A DNA stretch of 7,105 nucleotides from Candidatus Eiseniibacteriota bacterium (GCA_023132135.1 JAGLYR010000305.1:1-7105), one strand, 5' to 3'. Positions 1-6,238 are shown, counted from the first letter of the stretch. A program made the numbers and translations. The notes: generated by a model from the sequence alone, not told the origin.

Positions 1-80
1 GCCAGTTGCCGGAGTCAGAATCCTTACCCTTCGACCCGACACCGTGTTCATCCCGCGGGGCCCTCAATACCATGGACAAC

Positions 81-109
81 TCGACTTTCCGTCTCATTTG
101 TGGTATCAT
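81..109 (+). promoter_or_regulatory. Putative sigma70-like promoter of the propeller/Ig protein gene
   Basis: TCGACT (81-86, four of six matches to TTGACA) is followed after 17 bases by TATCAT (104-109, five of six matches to TATAAT). A TG at 101-102 makes it an extended -10. Transcription would start near 116 and leave a leader of about 70 bases before the ATG at 188. The match is by eye, and the sigma factor preferences of the organism are unknown. Confidence 0.4.
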
Positions 110-174
110 TTTACGAAGTGAGCTTTGCTGAACAACTTCCTTGCTTCTCCGCTTGCACGCTTCACTTTCGAGCC

Positions 175-181
175 AAGGAGG
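175..181 (+). promoter_or_regulatory. Shine-Dalgarno site fixing the start at 188
   Basis: AAGGAGG lies six bases before the ATG at 188. The reading frame is open further upstream, to a TTG at 125, but that codon has no comparable site. The protein from 188 also begins directly with a signal peptide, so 188 is the preferred start. Confidence 0.8.
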
Positions 182-187
182 CATCCG

Positions 188-3115
188 ATGAGTACGAGAA
201 TGCCGACCCTGATCATTGCCGCAGCGCTTCTCGCAACAGGCATCATTCCGAACCCGGCCGCGGCCGAAGTCATCCTCAAGAGCTTCGAAGCACCGTATGG
301 GTATCGCTCCTACGGTCTGACCTGGGATGGGCAATACCTGTGGTGCGGGGACGACTACCACGGGGCGATCGCGAAAATTGATACGTCCGACGGTCACATC
401 ATCACCGAGATTCCAGGCGCGTACGAATCCAACCACGGACTCGCGTGGGACGGGACGCACCTCTGGGTTGCCGGCGACTACCACACCGACTACATCTACA
501 AAATCACGACGGCCGGTGCGCGCGTGGATTCGATCCTGAACCCCGGGGGAGACTACTCCGGGGGAATGACCTACGACGGCCGCAACCTGTGGGTGACACG
601 ATACTACCCCAACACGCAGCCGAACCTGTTCAGCGTCGAGCCCACCTCGGGAGCGATCCAGGACACGATTCCTTCCCAGGGTCTTCAGCCGCAAGGCATG
701 GCCTGGGACGGCGAATACCTCTGGAATGTCATGGATGACAACGACGGGGACGAAGAACGAGTCTGGCAGATCCACCCCCTGACGGGCGATACGTTGATGT
801 CCTTCCCTGTCCCCTACACGGGGACTGCGTCGGGTGAATCCCCCCGAGGCCTCGCCTGGGACGGCCAGTACCTTTGGCTGGTTTCTCGATACCCGGGTTC
901 CCCGACTATGAACCATATCTACAAGATCGATCCCTTCGGAGGCGGCACGCCCCAGATCTCTCTCTCCCACTCCGACTACGACTATGGCCACACGATCATC
1001 GGGGATCCCGGGGTCTTCCTTCTCGGGATTTCCAACCTGGGGACCGGCAATCTGGTCGTGGACAGCGTATGTTGCGCGGACCCGGCGTTCTCCTTCCCGG
1101 GTGTCTTCCCCCAGACAGTGGAACCCGACTCGACCTTCTACCTCCCCGTCACCTTCTCCCCCGCAATGTGGGGGCCGGCAGGGACAACACTCACGGTCTA
1201 CAGCAACGATCCGGTGGGCGCTCCGCCGCAGGTAGCTCTGGCTGGATGGGGTGTCTGGCCCGACCAGGAGATCGGCATAAGTGAGAATTCCCACGACTAC
1301 GGCCTAATCCGGGTGAATGCCGACAAGCGTTGGCTGCTGAGGGTCCAGAATGAGGGCGCGCAGCCTCTCATCCTGTATTCGGCCACAACGTCGAGGTCCA
1401 TCTTCAGTGTGCGGAACACACAGTTCCCGGTCCAGATTGACTCGACCGAGGCTTTCGATCTGGACGTCTGGTTCAACCCTCCTTCTCATTCCACGTACGG
1501 CGACACCCTTGAGATCGCGTGCAACGACGCGGATGAGCCCATCCTGCGCGTTCCCCTAGCGGGAACCGGCGACGGCTCAGGACATGGTCCGGGCGCCCTG
1601 TTGTGGAGCTACCAGGTCACGGGTTCCTACTCGGACAAGGTCACCAGCATCCGCGCTCTCCGGGATGTGAACGGTGATGGGTTCGAGGACGTCATCGCAT
1701 GCGCGGAGAACTACCGTACGTACTGCTTCAACGGAAACGGATCGGGAGTGGCCGATACCCTCTGGAGTTTCGACACATCCATCGATCCTTACCGGACCGG
1801 ATCGGTCTACCAGGATCGCGGCATGACGCCCGTCGAGGATCTGGACGGCGACGGGATCCAGGATGTGGTGATCGGCACCGCCGGGGGATCGAGATCGGTC
1901 TTCGCCATCTCCGGGGCCGATGGATCTCAGATCTGGAGCTACGACTCTCACGAGTATGGTGATGGGGGATGGATCTACGAGGTGGCCCCCATCGAGGATG
2001 TAGACGGGGACGGGGTAGAGGACGTCCTGGCAGCGGCCGGAGATGATGGCAGCCTGACAGGACCGAGGCGGGCCTACTGCCTGAGCGGAGCGACAGGGGC
2101 CAAGATCTGGGCGCGGTTCCTGAGTGCCTCGGTCTTCTGCGTACGGGCCATCGACGATGTCAACGGGGACGGGAAGGATGAAGTGGCGGCCGCGACGACG
2201 GACGGTATCCTCTATATCCTTGACGCAGCGGCCGGAACCGTTCTGGACCAGTACGACGCAGGGTCAACCATCTGGACAGTTGCCGCGATCGAGGACATCA
2301 CCGGCGACGGGAAAAAGGACATCGTACTGGGGACCAGCAACGGTTTGGTCCACGCTGTGGATTCATCGGACGGGACAACGGCGTGGCCCGGGACCGTCAA
2401 CGTCGGCAGCATCATCACCGACATCAGCGTCATCCGGGACCAGAACGGCGATAGCGTCGGGGAGATCACGGTGGCCGGCGTGATGTACGATTACTTCGTG
2501 ATCGATGGAGCAGCGGGGAGCATTCTCTGGAGCCGACCCTCCGATCACAAGGCCTTTGCGACCTCCGGCGTGCCCGATCTTTCGGGCAACGGGCTGGAGG
2601 ATGTGATCGGCGGCTCGGGTTACAACGTGAACCGTGTCACCATCATGGAAGGATCCAGCGGCGACACTGTGTGGACCCGCTACACGGCCGGTCCCGTGGA
2701 GACCGTCTCCCCCTTCAAGAACATCGATTGGGATCCATCAGCCGAGGTTCTTGTGGGCACGCGGGCGGGCGAGATTCTCTGCCTCGCAGGCGGCGGGGCG
2801 GTGACGGATGTCGTCGCATCGGAAGATATTGACAGGGCGAGGTCGATTCGCATGCGGATCTATCCCAATCCCTTCAACCCGGTGACGACGATCGCCTTCA
2901 ATGTACCGTTGGAAGGGAAGACGACACTGGCGATTTTCGATGTCCGCGGCCGATGTGTGAAGACGCTCATCGACGGCGCTATCACCGCAGGGGAGCATTC
3001 CGCGGTCTGGGATGGAAGGAACCGGAGCGGAGTTGCATCCGCTCCCGGGGTGTATTTCGCCCGGCTGGAGTCGGCGTCCGAAGTCCTGACCAGGAAGATG
3101 ATTCTGGCGAAGTAG
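188..3115 (+). CDS. Secreted multidomain beta-propeller / Ig-like protein with FlgD-like (type IX-like) C-terminal sorting domain
   Basis: The 975-residue protein begins with a signal peptide (hydrophobic 6-20, likely cleavage after AAA at 26). Residues 43-235 carry five repeats of the form G[LM]xxDGxxLW (at 43, 84, 126, 170, 221), a propeller-like fold. Residues about 255-360 and 362-461 are two tandem Ig-like domains of the choice-of-anchor D/ASPM-SPD-2-Hydin style, each closing with a V/P-x-L-A-G pattern. Residues 471-870 form an FG-GAP/PQQ-like propeller: Ca-binding-type DxDGDG loops start at 493, 551, 604 and 657, with weaker versions at 703, 751, 797 and 845. Residues 885-975 are a FlgD-Ig-like domain with YPNPFNP at 892-898 and a GVYFARL strand, the usual C-terminal sorting signal in FCB bacteria. 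The protein is therefore probably exported and surface-attached or released; the ligand is unknown. It has its own promoter and terminator, so it is probably monocistronic. The architecture is clear, but the biological role is not. Confidence 0.93.
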   Translation: MSTRMPTLIIAAALLATGIIPNPAAAEVILKSFEAPYGYRSYGLTWDGQYLWCGDDYHGAIAKIDTSDGHIITEIPGAYESNHGLAWDGTHLWVAGDYHTDYIYKITTAGARVDSILNPGGDYSGGMTYDGRNLWVTRYYPNTQPNLFSVEPTSGAIQDTIPSQGLQPQGMAWDGEYLWNVMDDNDGDEERVWQIHPLTGDTLMSFPVPYTGTASGESPRGLAWDGQYLWLVSRYPGSPTMNHIYKIDPFGGGTPQISLSHSDYDYGHTIIGDPGVFLLGISNLGTGNLVVDSVCCADPAFSFPGVFPQTVEPDSTFYLPVTFSPAMWGPAGTTLTVYSNDPVGAPPQVALAGWGVWPDQEIGISENSHDYGLIRVNADKRWLLRVQNEGAQPLILYSATTSRSIFSVRNTQFPVQIDSTEAFDLDVWFNPPSHSTYGDTLEIACNDADEPILRVPLAGTGDGSGHGPGALLWSYQVTGSYSDKVTSIRALRDVNGDGFEDVIACAENYRTYCFNGNGSGVADTLWSFDTSIDPYRTGSVYQDRGMTPVEDLDGDGIQDVVIGTAGGSRSVFAISGADGSQIWSYDSHEYGDGGWIYEVAPIEDVDGDGVEDVLAAAGDDGSLTGPRRAYCLSGATGAKIWARFLSASVFCVRAIDDVNGDGKDEVAAATTDGILYILDAAAGTVLDQYDAGSTIWTVAAIEDITGDGKKDIVLGTSNGLVHAVDSSDGTTAWPGTVNVGSIITDISVIRDQNGDSVGEITVAGVMYDYFVIDGAAGSILWSRPSDHKAFATSGVPDLSGNGLEDVIGGSGYNVNRVTIMEGSSGDTVWTRYTAGPVETVSPFKNIDWDPSAEVLVGTRAGEILCLAGGGAVTDVVASEDIDRARSIRMRIYPNPFNPVTTIAFNVPLEGKTTLAIFDVRGRCVKTLIDGAITAGEHSAVWDGRNRSGVASAPGVYFARLESASEVLTRKMILAK

Positions 3116-3138
3116 CAACTAGCCCAAAGCTTCAAGAG

Positions 3139-3164
3139 GGGGCGGGTCTCAGCAGACCCGCCCC
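3139..3164 (+). terminator. Strong hairpin between convergent genes, probable terminator
   Basis: An 11-bp perfect GC-rich stem (3139-3149 pairing with 3154-3164) with a CAGC loop begins 24 bases after the stop at 3115. It is followed by TGTTTGT, a weak U-rich tract. It best serves the + strand gene. Because the converging gene stops at 3199, it may also stop transcription from the other side, although no U tract follows it on the minus strand. Confidence 0.7.
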
Positions 3165-3173
3165 TGTTTGTCG

Positions 3174-3196
3174 CGCCCTCACGCCCTCGCGCCCTC
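3174..3196. repeat. Three tandem CGCCCTC units
   Basis: CGCCCTC occurs at 3174-3180, 3182-3188 and 3190-3196 with a strict 8-base period, in the gap between the hairpin and the stop codon of the minus-strand gene. It is a short tandem repeat with no evident function. Confidence 0.6.
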
Positions 3197-3198
3197 GA

Positions 3199-4341
3199 CT
3201 AGAAAGGGCCTCCGACACCATGGCCCGGGCCGTGTCCAAACCTCGGACCATGGTGCGGAAGAAGATTGGTCAGCGCATCGAACATTTCCTGCTGCTCAGA
3301 AGTCAGCAGATCCCGGATCGCAGCAACCGCTTCCTCGTGAATCTCGCCCACTCGATCTTGGGCATCCTCGAATTCAATCTCGCCGCTGCGCACACTCTCT
3401 CTCAACGTCTGGTGTTGCTGCATCGCAGCCTCGGTGATGTCTCTTACCTGCTGAGCCTGCGACTCATCCAGATCCAGGACCCGGGTCAGGAATTCGATCC
3501 GCTGTTCCATCCGCTGTTCGTGACGCGCCTCGCGCCGCTCCATCATCTCGGACTGGCGCTCCGCCCTGTGTTCCTCCATCTGCGCAATCTGCTCGGGCGT
3601 AAGAATGGTCTCCAGCTGCGCCCGGAACGCCTCGCGCATCTCCCGGGCCTGTTCCCGCACGGCCTCGCGATCACAGTCCCCACTCCGGCACTGCTCGCGG
3701 AAATCCCGCATCCGCTCGTGCATGGCCTCGGCTGCTTCCCGGACCTGCGCGCTCTGTTCTTCTGTCAGATTCAGATCACCGGCCATTTGCTCAAACCGCT
3801 CGCCGCAACTCTCCCCCGGACCGAAGTGACGCCCGTGGAATCCTCCGCGCCCGCCGCGCCCGCGATCCCGACCGCCTCTCCCAAGGCCTGCCATTTCGCT
3901 CCGATGGGCCTCATGACGCTCGGCCAGAAACCCCGTGAACTGCACGAACTGCCGGGGTCCCAGGATGTCCGCGCACTCCCCGATAAACGCCAGGAACGGC
4001 CGCTCGTGATCGGGCATGTCCCCCGCTTCACCAAAGCGGGCCCGCTGACCGTGGGCGCCATGACGGCCCCGTTCTCCGCGCTGCGGACGGTCCGCCACTG
4101 CGGCAGCAAACGTCTCGCGAAAGCGCCCCGCGGCGGCCTCCATTGCAACTCGCTGCTCGGGAGTCAGCTCCACGGCCGATTCGATATCGGAGACACTGGG
4201 CATCCACGCCGTGTCGCTGGTCGACTGCGGCGATGTCAGGCCCATCATCCCCGGATCGGTCTCGTTTTCACTACACCCCGCGCCAATCATGAGCAGACCT
4301 GCGATTGCCAGAGCACTCACCAACAACGTTCTTGCCTTCAT
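3199..4341 (-). CDS. Spy/CpxP-like (LTxxQ) lipoprotein with RG-rich linker and His-rich tail
   Basis: The 380-residue protein starts at the ATG at 4341, where AGGAGG sits six bases upstream. A codon six triplets earlier (4359) lies within that site and is unlikely to be used. Residues 1-22 are a lipoprotein signal peptide ending GAG-C23, an atypical lipobox; Ser24 at +2 would favour the outer membrane by the proteobacterial rule. Helical LTxxQ-type motifs occur at 59 (LTPEQ), 192 (LTEEQ), 247 (LTPEQ), 291 (LDESQ) and 346 (LTSEQ), with a degenerate LGPRQ at 127. Spy, CpxP and ZraP carry such motifs and act as periplasmic chaperones or metal-stress sensors, but are usually about 140-170 residues, so this looks like an internally multiplied version. 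Residues 152-176 are rich in Arg/Gly, and 363-375 contain five His, which may bind metal (inference). No two-component system or metal pump is adjacent. The exact function is unproven. Confidence 0.85.
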   Translation of the reverse strand: MKARTLLVSALAIAGLLMIGAGCSENETDPGMMGLTSPQSTSDTAWMPSVSDIESAVELTPEQRVAMEAAAGRFRETFAAAVADRPQRGERGRHGAHGQRARFGEAGDMPDHERPFLAFIGECADILGPRQFVQFTGFLAERHEAHRSEMAGLGRGGRDRGRGGRGGFHGRHFGPGESCGERFEQMAGDLNLTEEQSAQVREAAEAMHERMRDFREQCRSGDCDREAVREQAREMREAFRAQLETILTPEQIAQMEEHRAERQSEMMERREARHEQRMEQRIEFLTRVLDLDESQAQQVRDITEAAMQQHQTLRESVRSGEIEFEDAQDRVGEIHEEAVAAIRDLLTSEQQEMFDALTNLLPHHGPRFGHGPGHGVGGPF

Positions 4342-4346
4342 CTTCG

Positions 4347-4355
4347 TCCTCCTTT
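4347..4355 (-). promoter_or_regulatory. Shine-Dalgarno site fixing the start at 4341
   Basis: On the minus strand this reads AAAGGAGGA, with its AGGAGG core six bases before the ATG at 4341. An in-frame ATG at 4359 overlaps the site itself, so the downstream ATG is chosen. Confidence 0.8.
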
Positions 4356-4389
4356 GCAAGAGCCTGTTTCCTTCCCGCCTTCACTCCTA

Positions 4390-4395
4390 ATTATA
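4390..4395 (-). promoter_or_regulatory. Putative -10 box for the LTxxQ lipoprotein gene
   Basis: The minus strand reads a perfect TATAAT here, 48 bases before the ATG at 4341, in a locally AT-rich stretch. No good TTGACA-like -35 is seen at 16-18 bases; the candidate at 17 is ACATTT. Recognition might depend on an activator or another sigma factor. Just upstream on the same strand lies an imperfect inverted repeat, TGTCACA-TT-TGTGcaACA, which could be an activator site but may be chance. Confidence 0.4.
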
Positions 4396-4453
4396 CGCAG
4401 GGAATGTTGCACAAATGTGACAGGCAAGTGGTAATTCGCGGCAGATTGGGGGG

Positions 4454-4481
4454 TTCCGGGGACACGCGGGCTGTTGAAAAA
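4454..4481 (+). repeat. Left arm of an imperfect inverted repeat enclosing the beta-helix gene
   Basis: The arm contains TTCCGGGGACA (4454-4464), GGG (4468-4470) and CTGTTGAAAAA (4471-4481). The same blocks in the same order occur on the minus strand at 6107-6082 (TTCGGGACA, GGG, CTGTTGAAAAA), with only one- or two-base differences in spacing. The 11-base inner block is identical. CTGTTGAAAAA-type sequences are, from memory, common at transposon ends and in dispersed repeats near transposases. It lies between the lipoprotein promoter and the end of the beta-helix gene. Confidence 0.6.
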
Positions 4482-4561
4482 GTGGTCCCGATTTTACAGG
4501 TGGAAGATCTCTTGGGCCATCTGGCAGTCCAGGTGGTACGGCGACGTGTGGTGGTCTGGGT

Positions 4562-5659
4562 TCATGGCGTCTTCTGCCGGTATAGTGCCTTCACTCCTCC
4601 CCAGGTTGTGCGATTGGCTGCGGAACTATCACACCCTGTGTCGCGGGCACCGATCAGTCCGCAGGGATGCCCACTCGGATGGTGGTCGGGTGCACACGGT
4701 GAGTCGGATTGTATCCCCAAATCTCCGTTCTCTGGATCGCAGAAATGGGGATCCGCAGAGATATTGCCGTTGATACCCAGCTGACCGCTGATGCATCCGA
4801 CCCAATCACCGCCCGCGTTCCCGAAAACGTCGCAGCATTCCAGAGTCACCTGGGAGCTTCCGTCTCTGCACAGGATGGCTTCTCCATGGCTGCTGAACGC
4901 TATGATAGTGTTTTGGACAAGAAGGGTATTGTCGGAGGCCAGGTAAATAGCCGCGCCTCCAAGGACTCCGGTATTCGCATAGAAAGTGCAATTCGTAAGC
5001 ACCGACGAGGAGCGGTTAAGTGTCAAGCCCCCACCAGGATCCCAGGACCAGTTGTCGGAGAATACGCACCCTACAAGTGTTGCCGAGGATGAGGAGCAAT
5101 ACATTGCACCTTCGCCGTTGTCGATGAAATTGCAGTTGACAAGAGTGGCCGGGGAGTCGCTGCAGTACAGTCCTCCCGGACCGAAATCTCCGTAGTTGTC
5201 GATGAAACTGCAGTCTATCAATGTGGGGTAAGAATCTAAACAAGCCATTCCGCCGCCATGGTAGGCTTGGTTCGAACGTAGCATGCAACTCTCAAGCGTG
5301 AGTGTGGATGAGAAGCATCCCACGCCACCCCCCCCGTCGTGGAAGCCTCCCATGATTGTGAAACCCTCAACGACCGTCATGATATCCAGGTTCTGACCGA
5401 CGAATACCCTGCCTTGCCACTCTGCATCAATAGTGACGCAGCTGGCGTCTCCGGTATCGCTCTGAAGATGAACCCCGGATTTCAGGACGATATCATGTTC
5501 GTGGTATGTCCCACACGCCACCGACACCGTGTCCCCGGCACTCGCTGAGTCGATACCCGCCTGAACCGTGGGGCATTGCGATGGCACTTGCCAGACGGTG
5601 GCGTAGCTACACCAAGGGATCAGAAGACCGTATGCAGTCAGAATGACCAGTCTCTTCAT
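4562..5659 (-). CDS. Secreted right-handed parallel beta-helix repeat protein
   Basis: The 365-residue protein starts at the ATG at 5659, six bases after GAGG; a TTG four codons upstream is a weaker alternative. Residues 1-20 are a signal peptide (KR, hydrophobic core, likely cleavage after SYA). Residues 30-67 (PTVQAGIDSASAGDTVxV..GTY) are the standard opening of pectate-lyase-like/DUF1565 beta-helix proteins. Successive coils of about 22-26 residues follow the pattern TLxxCxFxxN....GGxxYC, with stacked Cys at 125, 150, 176, 198 and 224 and a matching Asn at 250. Residues 318-343 (SPCAPDHHP...CGLIGARDTGC) are the usual closing segment. The family includes polysaccharide-active enzymes and adhesins, but no catalytic residues can be identified. 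There is no FlgD/YPNPFNP domain; a short tail, TTWGGVKALYR at 351-361, ends the protein. Base composition is visibly less GC-rich than the neighbouring genes, and the gene lies between inverted repeats, so it may have been acquired or moved. Confidence 0.88.
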   Translation of the reverse strand: MKRLVILTAYGLLIPWCSYATVWQVPSQCPTVQAGIDSASAGDTVSVACGTYHEHDIVLKSGVHLQSDTGDASCVTIDAEWQGRVFVGQNLDIMTVVEGFTIMGGFHDGGGGVGCFSSTLTLESCMLRSNQAYHGGGMACLDSYPTLIDCSFIDNYGDFGPGGLYCSDSPATLVNCNFIDNGEGAMYCSSSSATLVGCVFSDNWSWDPGGGLTLNRSSSVLTNCTFYANTGVLGGAAIYLASDNTLLVQNTIIAFSSHGEAILCRDGSSQVTLECCDVFGNAGGDWVGCISGQLGINGNISADPHFCDPENGDLGIQSDSPCAPDHHPSGHPCGLIGARDTGCDSSAANRTTWGGVKALYRQKTP

Positions 5660-5665
5660 GATAAT

Positions 5666-5669
5666 CCTC
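5666..5669 (-). promoter_or_regulatory. Short Shine-Dalgarno site for the beta-helix gene
   Basis: The minus strand reads GAGG six bases before the ATG at 5659. The frame also opens at a TTG at 5671 that overlaps this site, so the ATG is preferred. No convincing promoter was found further upstream, where transposase scraps begin. Confidence 0.6.
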
Positions 5670-5804
5670 AATTCGGCCGAATGCCTCAGAAGCTTGATAA
5701 TCAGCGAGAATCTCCTGCCCTATCTAATCATGACCATCTTCCTCGTTGTGCTGAACGCCGACCCATCGATTCTACGGTCACCCAACCACCAAGGGTACCG
5801 GGAA

Positions 5805-5906
5805 ATGATCGGAAAGCAAGACCGGAGTCAGGAGACGCTGTTCATACCGGGTTTGTTGTATCAGTTGATGCCGCACTATTTTGGGACAGACTACTCATTA
5901 GCATAA
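5805..5906 (+). pseudogene. N-terminal remnant of an IS1182-like (DUF772-type) transposase
   Basis: From the ATG at 5805 the frame reads MIGKQDRSQETLFIPG followed by LLYQLMP. This resembles the N-terminus of IS1182-type DDE transposases, which begin M-x-GKQDRxQ-x-LF-x-x-G-x-L-x-x-L-x-P. The resemblance stops at about residue 23 (around 5873), and the frame ends at a TAA at 5904-5906 after 33 codons, against more than 400 residues in an intact transposase. No catalytic DDE residues remain. The frame is open further upstream, to 5643, across the start of the beta-helix gene, but that part resembles nothing known. Identification rests on remembered family pattern, not a search. Confidence 0.5.
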
Positions 5907-6089
5907 CTACTTGCTTGACTTTGGCTTAGGGCCTCGCCTCTGTGGGCGAAGCGGCCTTCCAAGCAGCGCCTCCAACCGGTCGACGAATTCCTTCCCTCCG
6001 CAGGGCCAGCCGATGTGTGTGTGCCGACGAATGGTCTTGAGCATCTGCTTGTCCGGAACGGGAAGGGTGCCAACGAAGGGGTTTTTCAA
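5907..6089 (-). pseudogene. C-terminal remnant of an IS200/RAYT-like (Y1_Tnp) transposase
   Basis: The 60-residue reading frame contains IRRHTHIGWPCGGKEFVDRL at 20-39, followed by EALLGRPLRP and a basic RRGPKPK tail. This matches the usual C-terminus of REP-associated tyrosine transposases (IRRHTRTGRPLGxxxFxxRLExLxGRxLRPxxxGPxxK). Those proteins normally have about 200-250 residues with an HUH motif and a catalytic Tyr, none of which is present. Upstream, an in-frame TAG at 6098-6096 and the inverted-repeat arm replace the rest of the gene, so it is truncated exactly at the repeat. It starts only with a TTG and has no ribosome binding site, so it is probably not expressed. Confidence 0.65.
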
Positions 6090-6107
6090 CAGACCCTATG
6101 TCCCGAA
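6082..6107 (-). repeat. Right arm of the imperfect inverted repeat
   Basis: Read on the minus strand, 6107-6099 is TTCGGGACA, 6096-6094 is GGG and 6092-6082 is CTGTTGAAAAA. These match the left arm at 4454-4481 block by block. The RAYT-like remnant begins inside this arm. The two arms face each other across about 1.6 kb. Confidence 0.6.
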
Positions 6108-6132
6108 TTACTCTCGAATTACTCGAATCACT
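6104..6132. repeat. Short tandem repeat CGAATTACTC
   Basis: CGAATTACTC occurs at 6104-6113 and 6115-6124, and a degenerate third copy, CGAATCACT, lies at 6124-6132. The first copy overlaps the outer end of the right inverted-repeat arm, so the array may have formed when the repeat arm was duplicated or cut. No function is evident. Confidence 0.5.
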
Positions 6133-6183
6133 AAACACCCAGAGCCACACCTTCGCTGTCCAAGACGCGCTCTAAAACGGCTC

Positions 6184-6211
6184 TTGACATACAAACGGAT
6201 TTCGTTACAAT
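6184..6211 (+). promoter_or_regulatory. Sigma70-type promoter of the nucleotidyltransferase gene
   Basis: A perfect TTGACA at 6184-6189 is followed after 16 bases by TACAAT at 6206-6211 (five of six matches to TATAAT). Transcription would start near 6218 with a leader of about 65 bases before the GTG at 6283. The -10 box lies inside the first palindrome (6200-6218), so a protein bound there should block RNA polymerase. Confidence 0.65.
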
Positions 6212-6218
6212 AACGAAA
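6200..6218. promoter_or_regulatory. Palindromic operator 1 over the -10 box
   Basis: TTTCGTTA-CAA-TAACGAAA is a perfect palindrome with two 8-base arms and a 3-base centre. It covers the -10 box and the predicted transcription start. Its close copy at 6239-6257 makes chance unlikely. The likely role is autorepression by a dimeric DNA-binding protein; the regulator may be the protein encoded just downstream (inference). Confidence 0.7.
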
Positions 6219-6238
6219 CGGGGTGAAAATCGGGCTAA

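Larger units (their letters stand above)
5660..6107. mobile_element. Transposase-remnant segment between the beta-helix gene and the nucleotidyltransferase unit
   Basis: No intact gene is present. The segment contains two transposase scraps in opposite orientations (5805-5906 + and 5907-6089 -) that meet with no gap between them, then the right arm of the inverted repeat at 6082-6107. This juxtaposition indicates repeated insertion and deletion. No complete insertion sequence, target-site duplication or transposase catalytic core can be identified. The stretch 5672-5804 holds nothing I can recognise. Confidence 0.45.

Noticed and set aside
2-121. Possible C-terminal end of an upstream gene (frame open from base 2 to the TGA at 119-121)
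   Set aside because: All three + frames are open across most of this short stretch and none gives a recognisable sequence. The region also contains the probable promoter of the next gene.
2953-4434. A 493-codon open frame on the + strand overlapping the end of the propeller gene and all of the LTxxQ lipoprotein gene
   Set aside because: It is antisense to a well-supported lipoprotein gene with a signal peptide, repeated LTxxQ motifs and a good ribosome binding site. The product has no recognisable domain, and long antisense frames are expected in GC-rich DNA.
4494-4565. A 23-codon minus-strand frame overlapping the stop of the beta-helix gene by ATGA
   Set aside because: The overlap suggests coupling, but there is no ribosome binding site, no recognisable product and no conservation information. 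It may be a scrap of an element next to the left inverted-repeat arm.
5643-5804. Upstream extension of the IS1182-like frame, giving a hydrophobic stretch that could be a membrane segment
   Set aside because: It partly overlaps the start of the beta-helix gene on the other strand, and the hydrophobic stretch is probably a by-product of the antisense sequence. Family resemblance starts only at the ATG at 5805.
6104-6132. Tandem CGAATTACTC units considered as the start of a CRISPR-like or iteron array
   Set aside because: There are only two exact copies and one degenerate copy with one-base or no spacers, which is too short and irregular for either.
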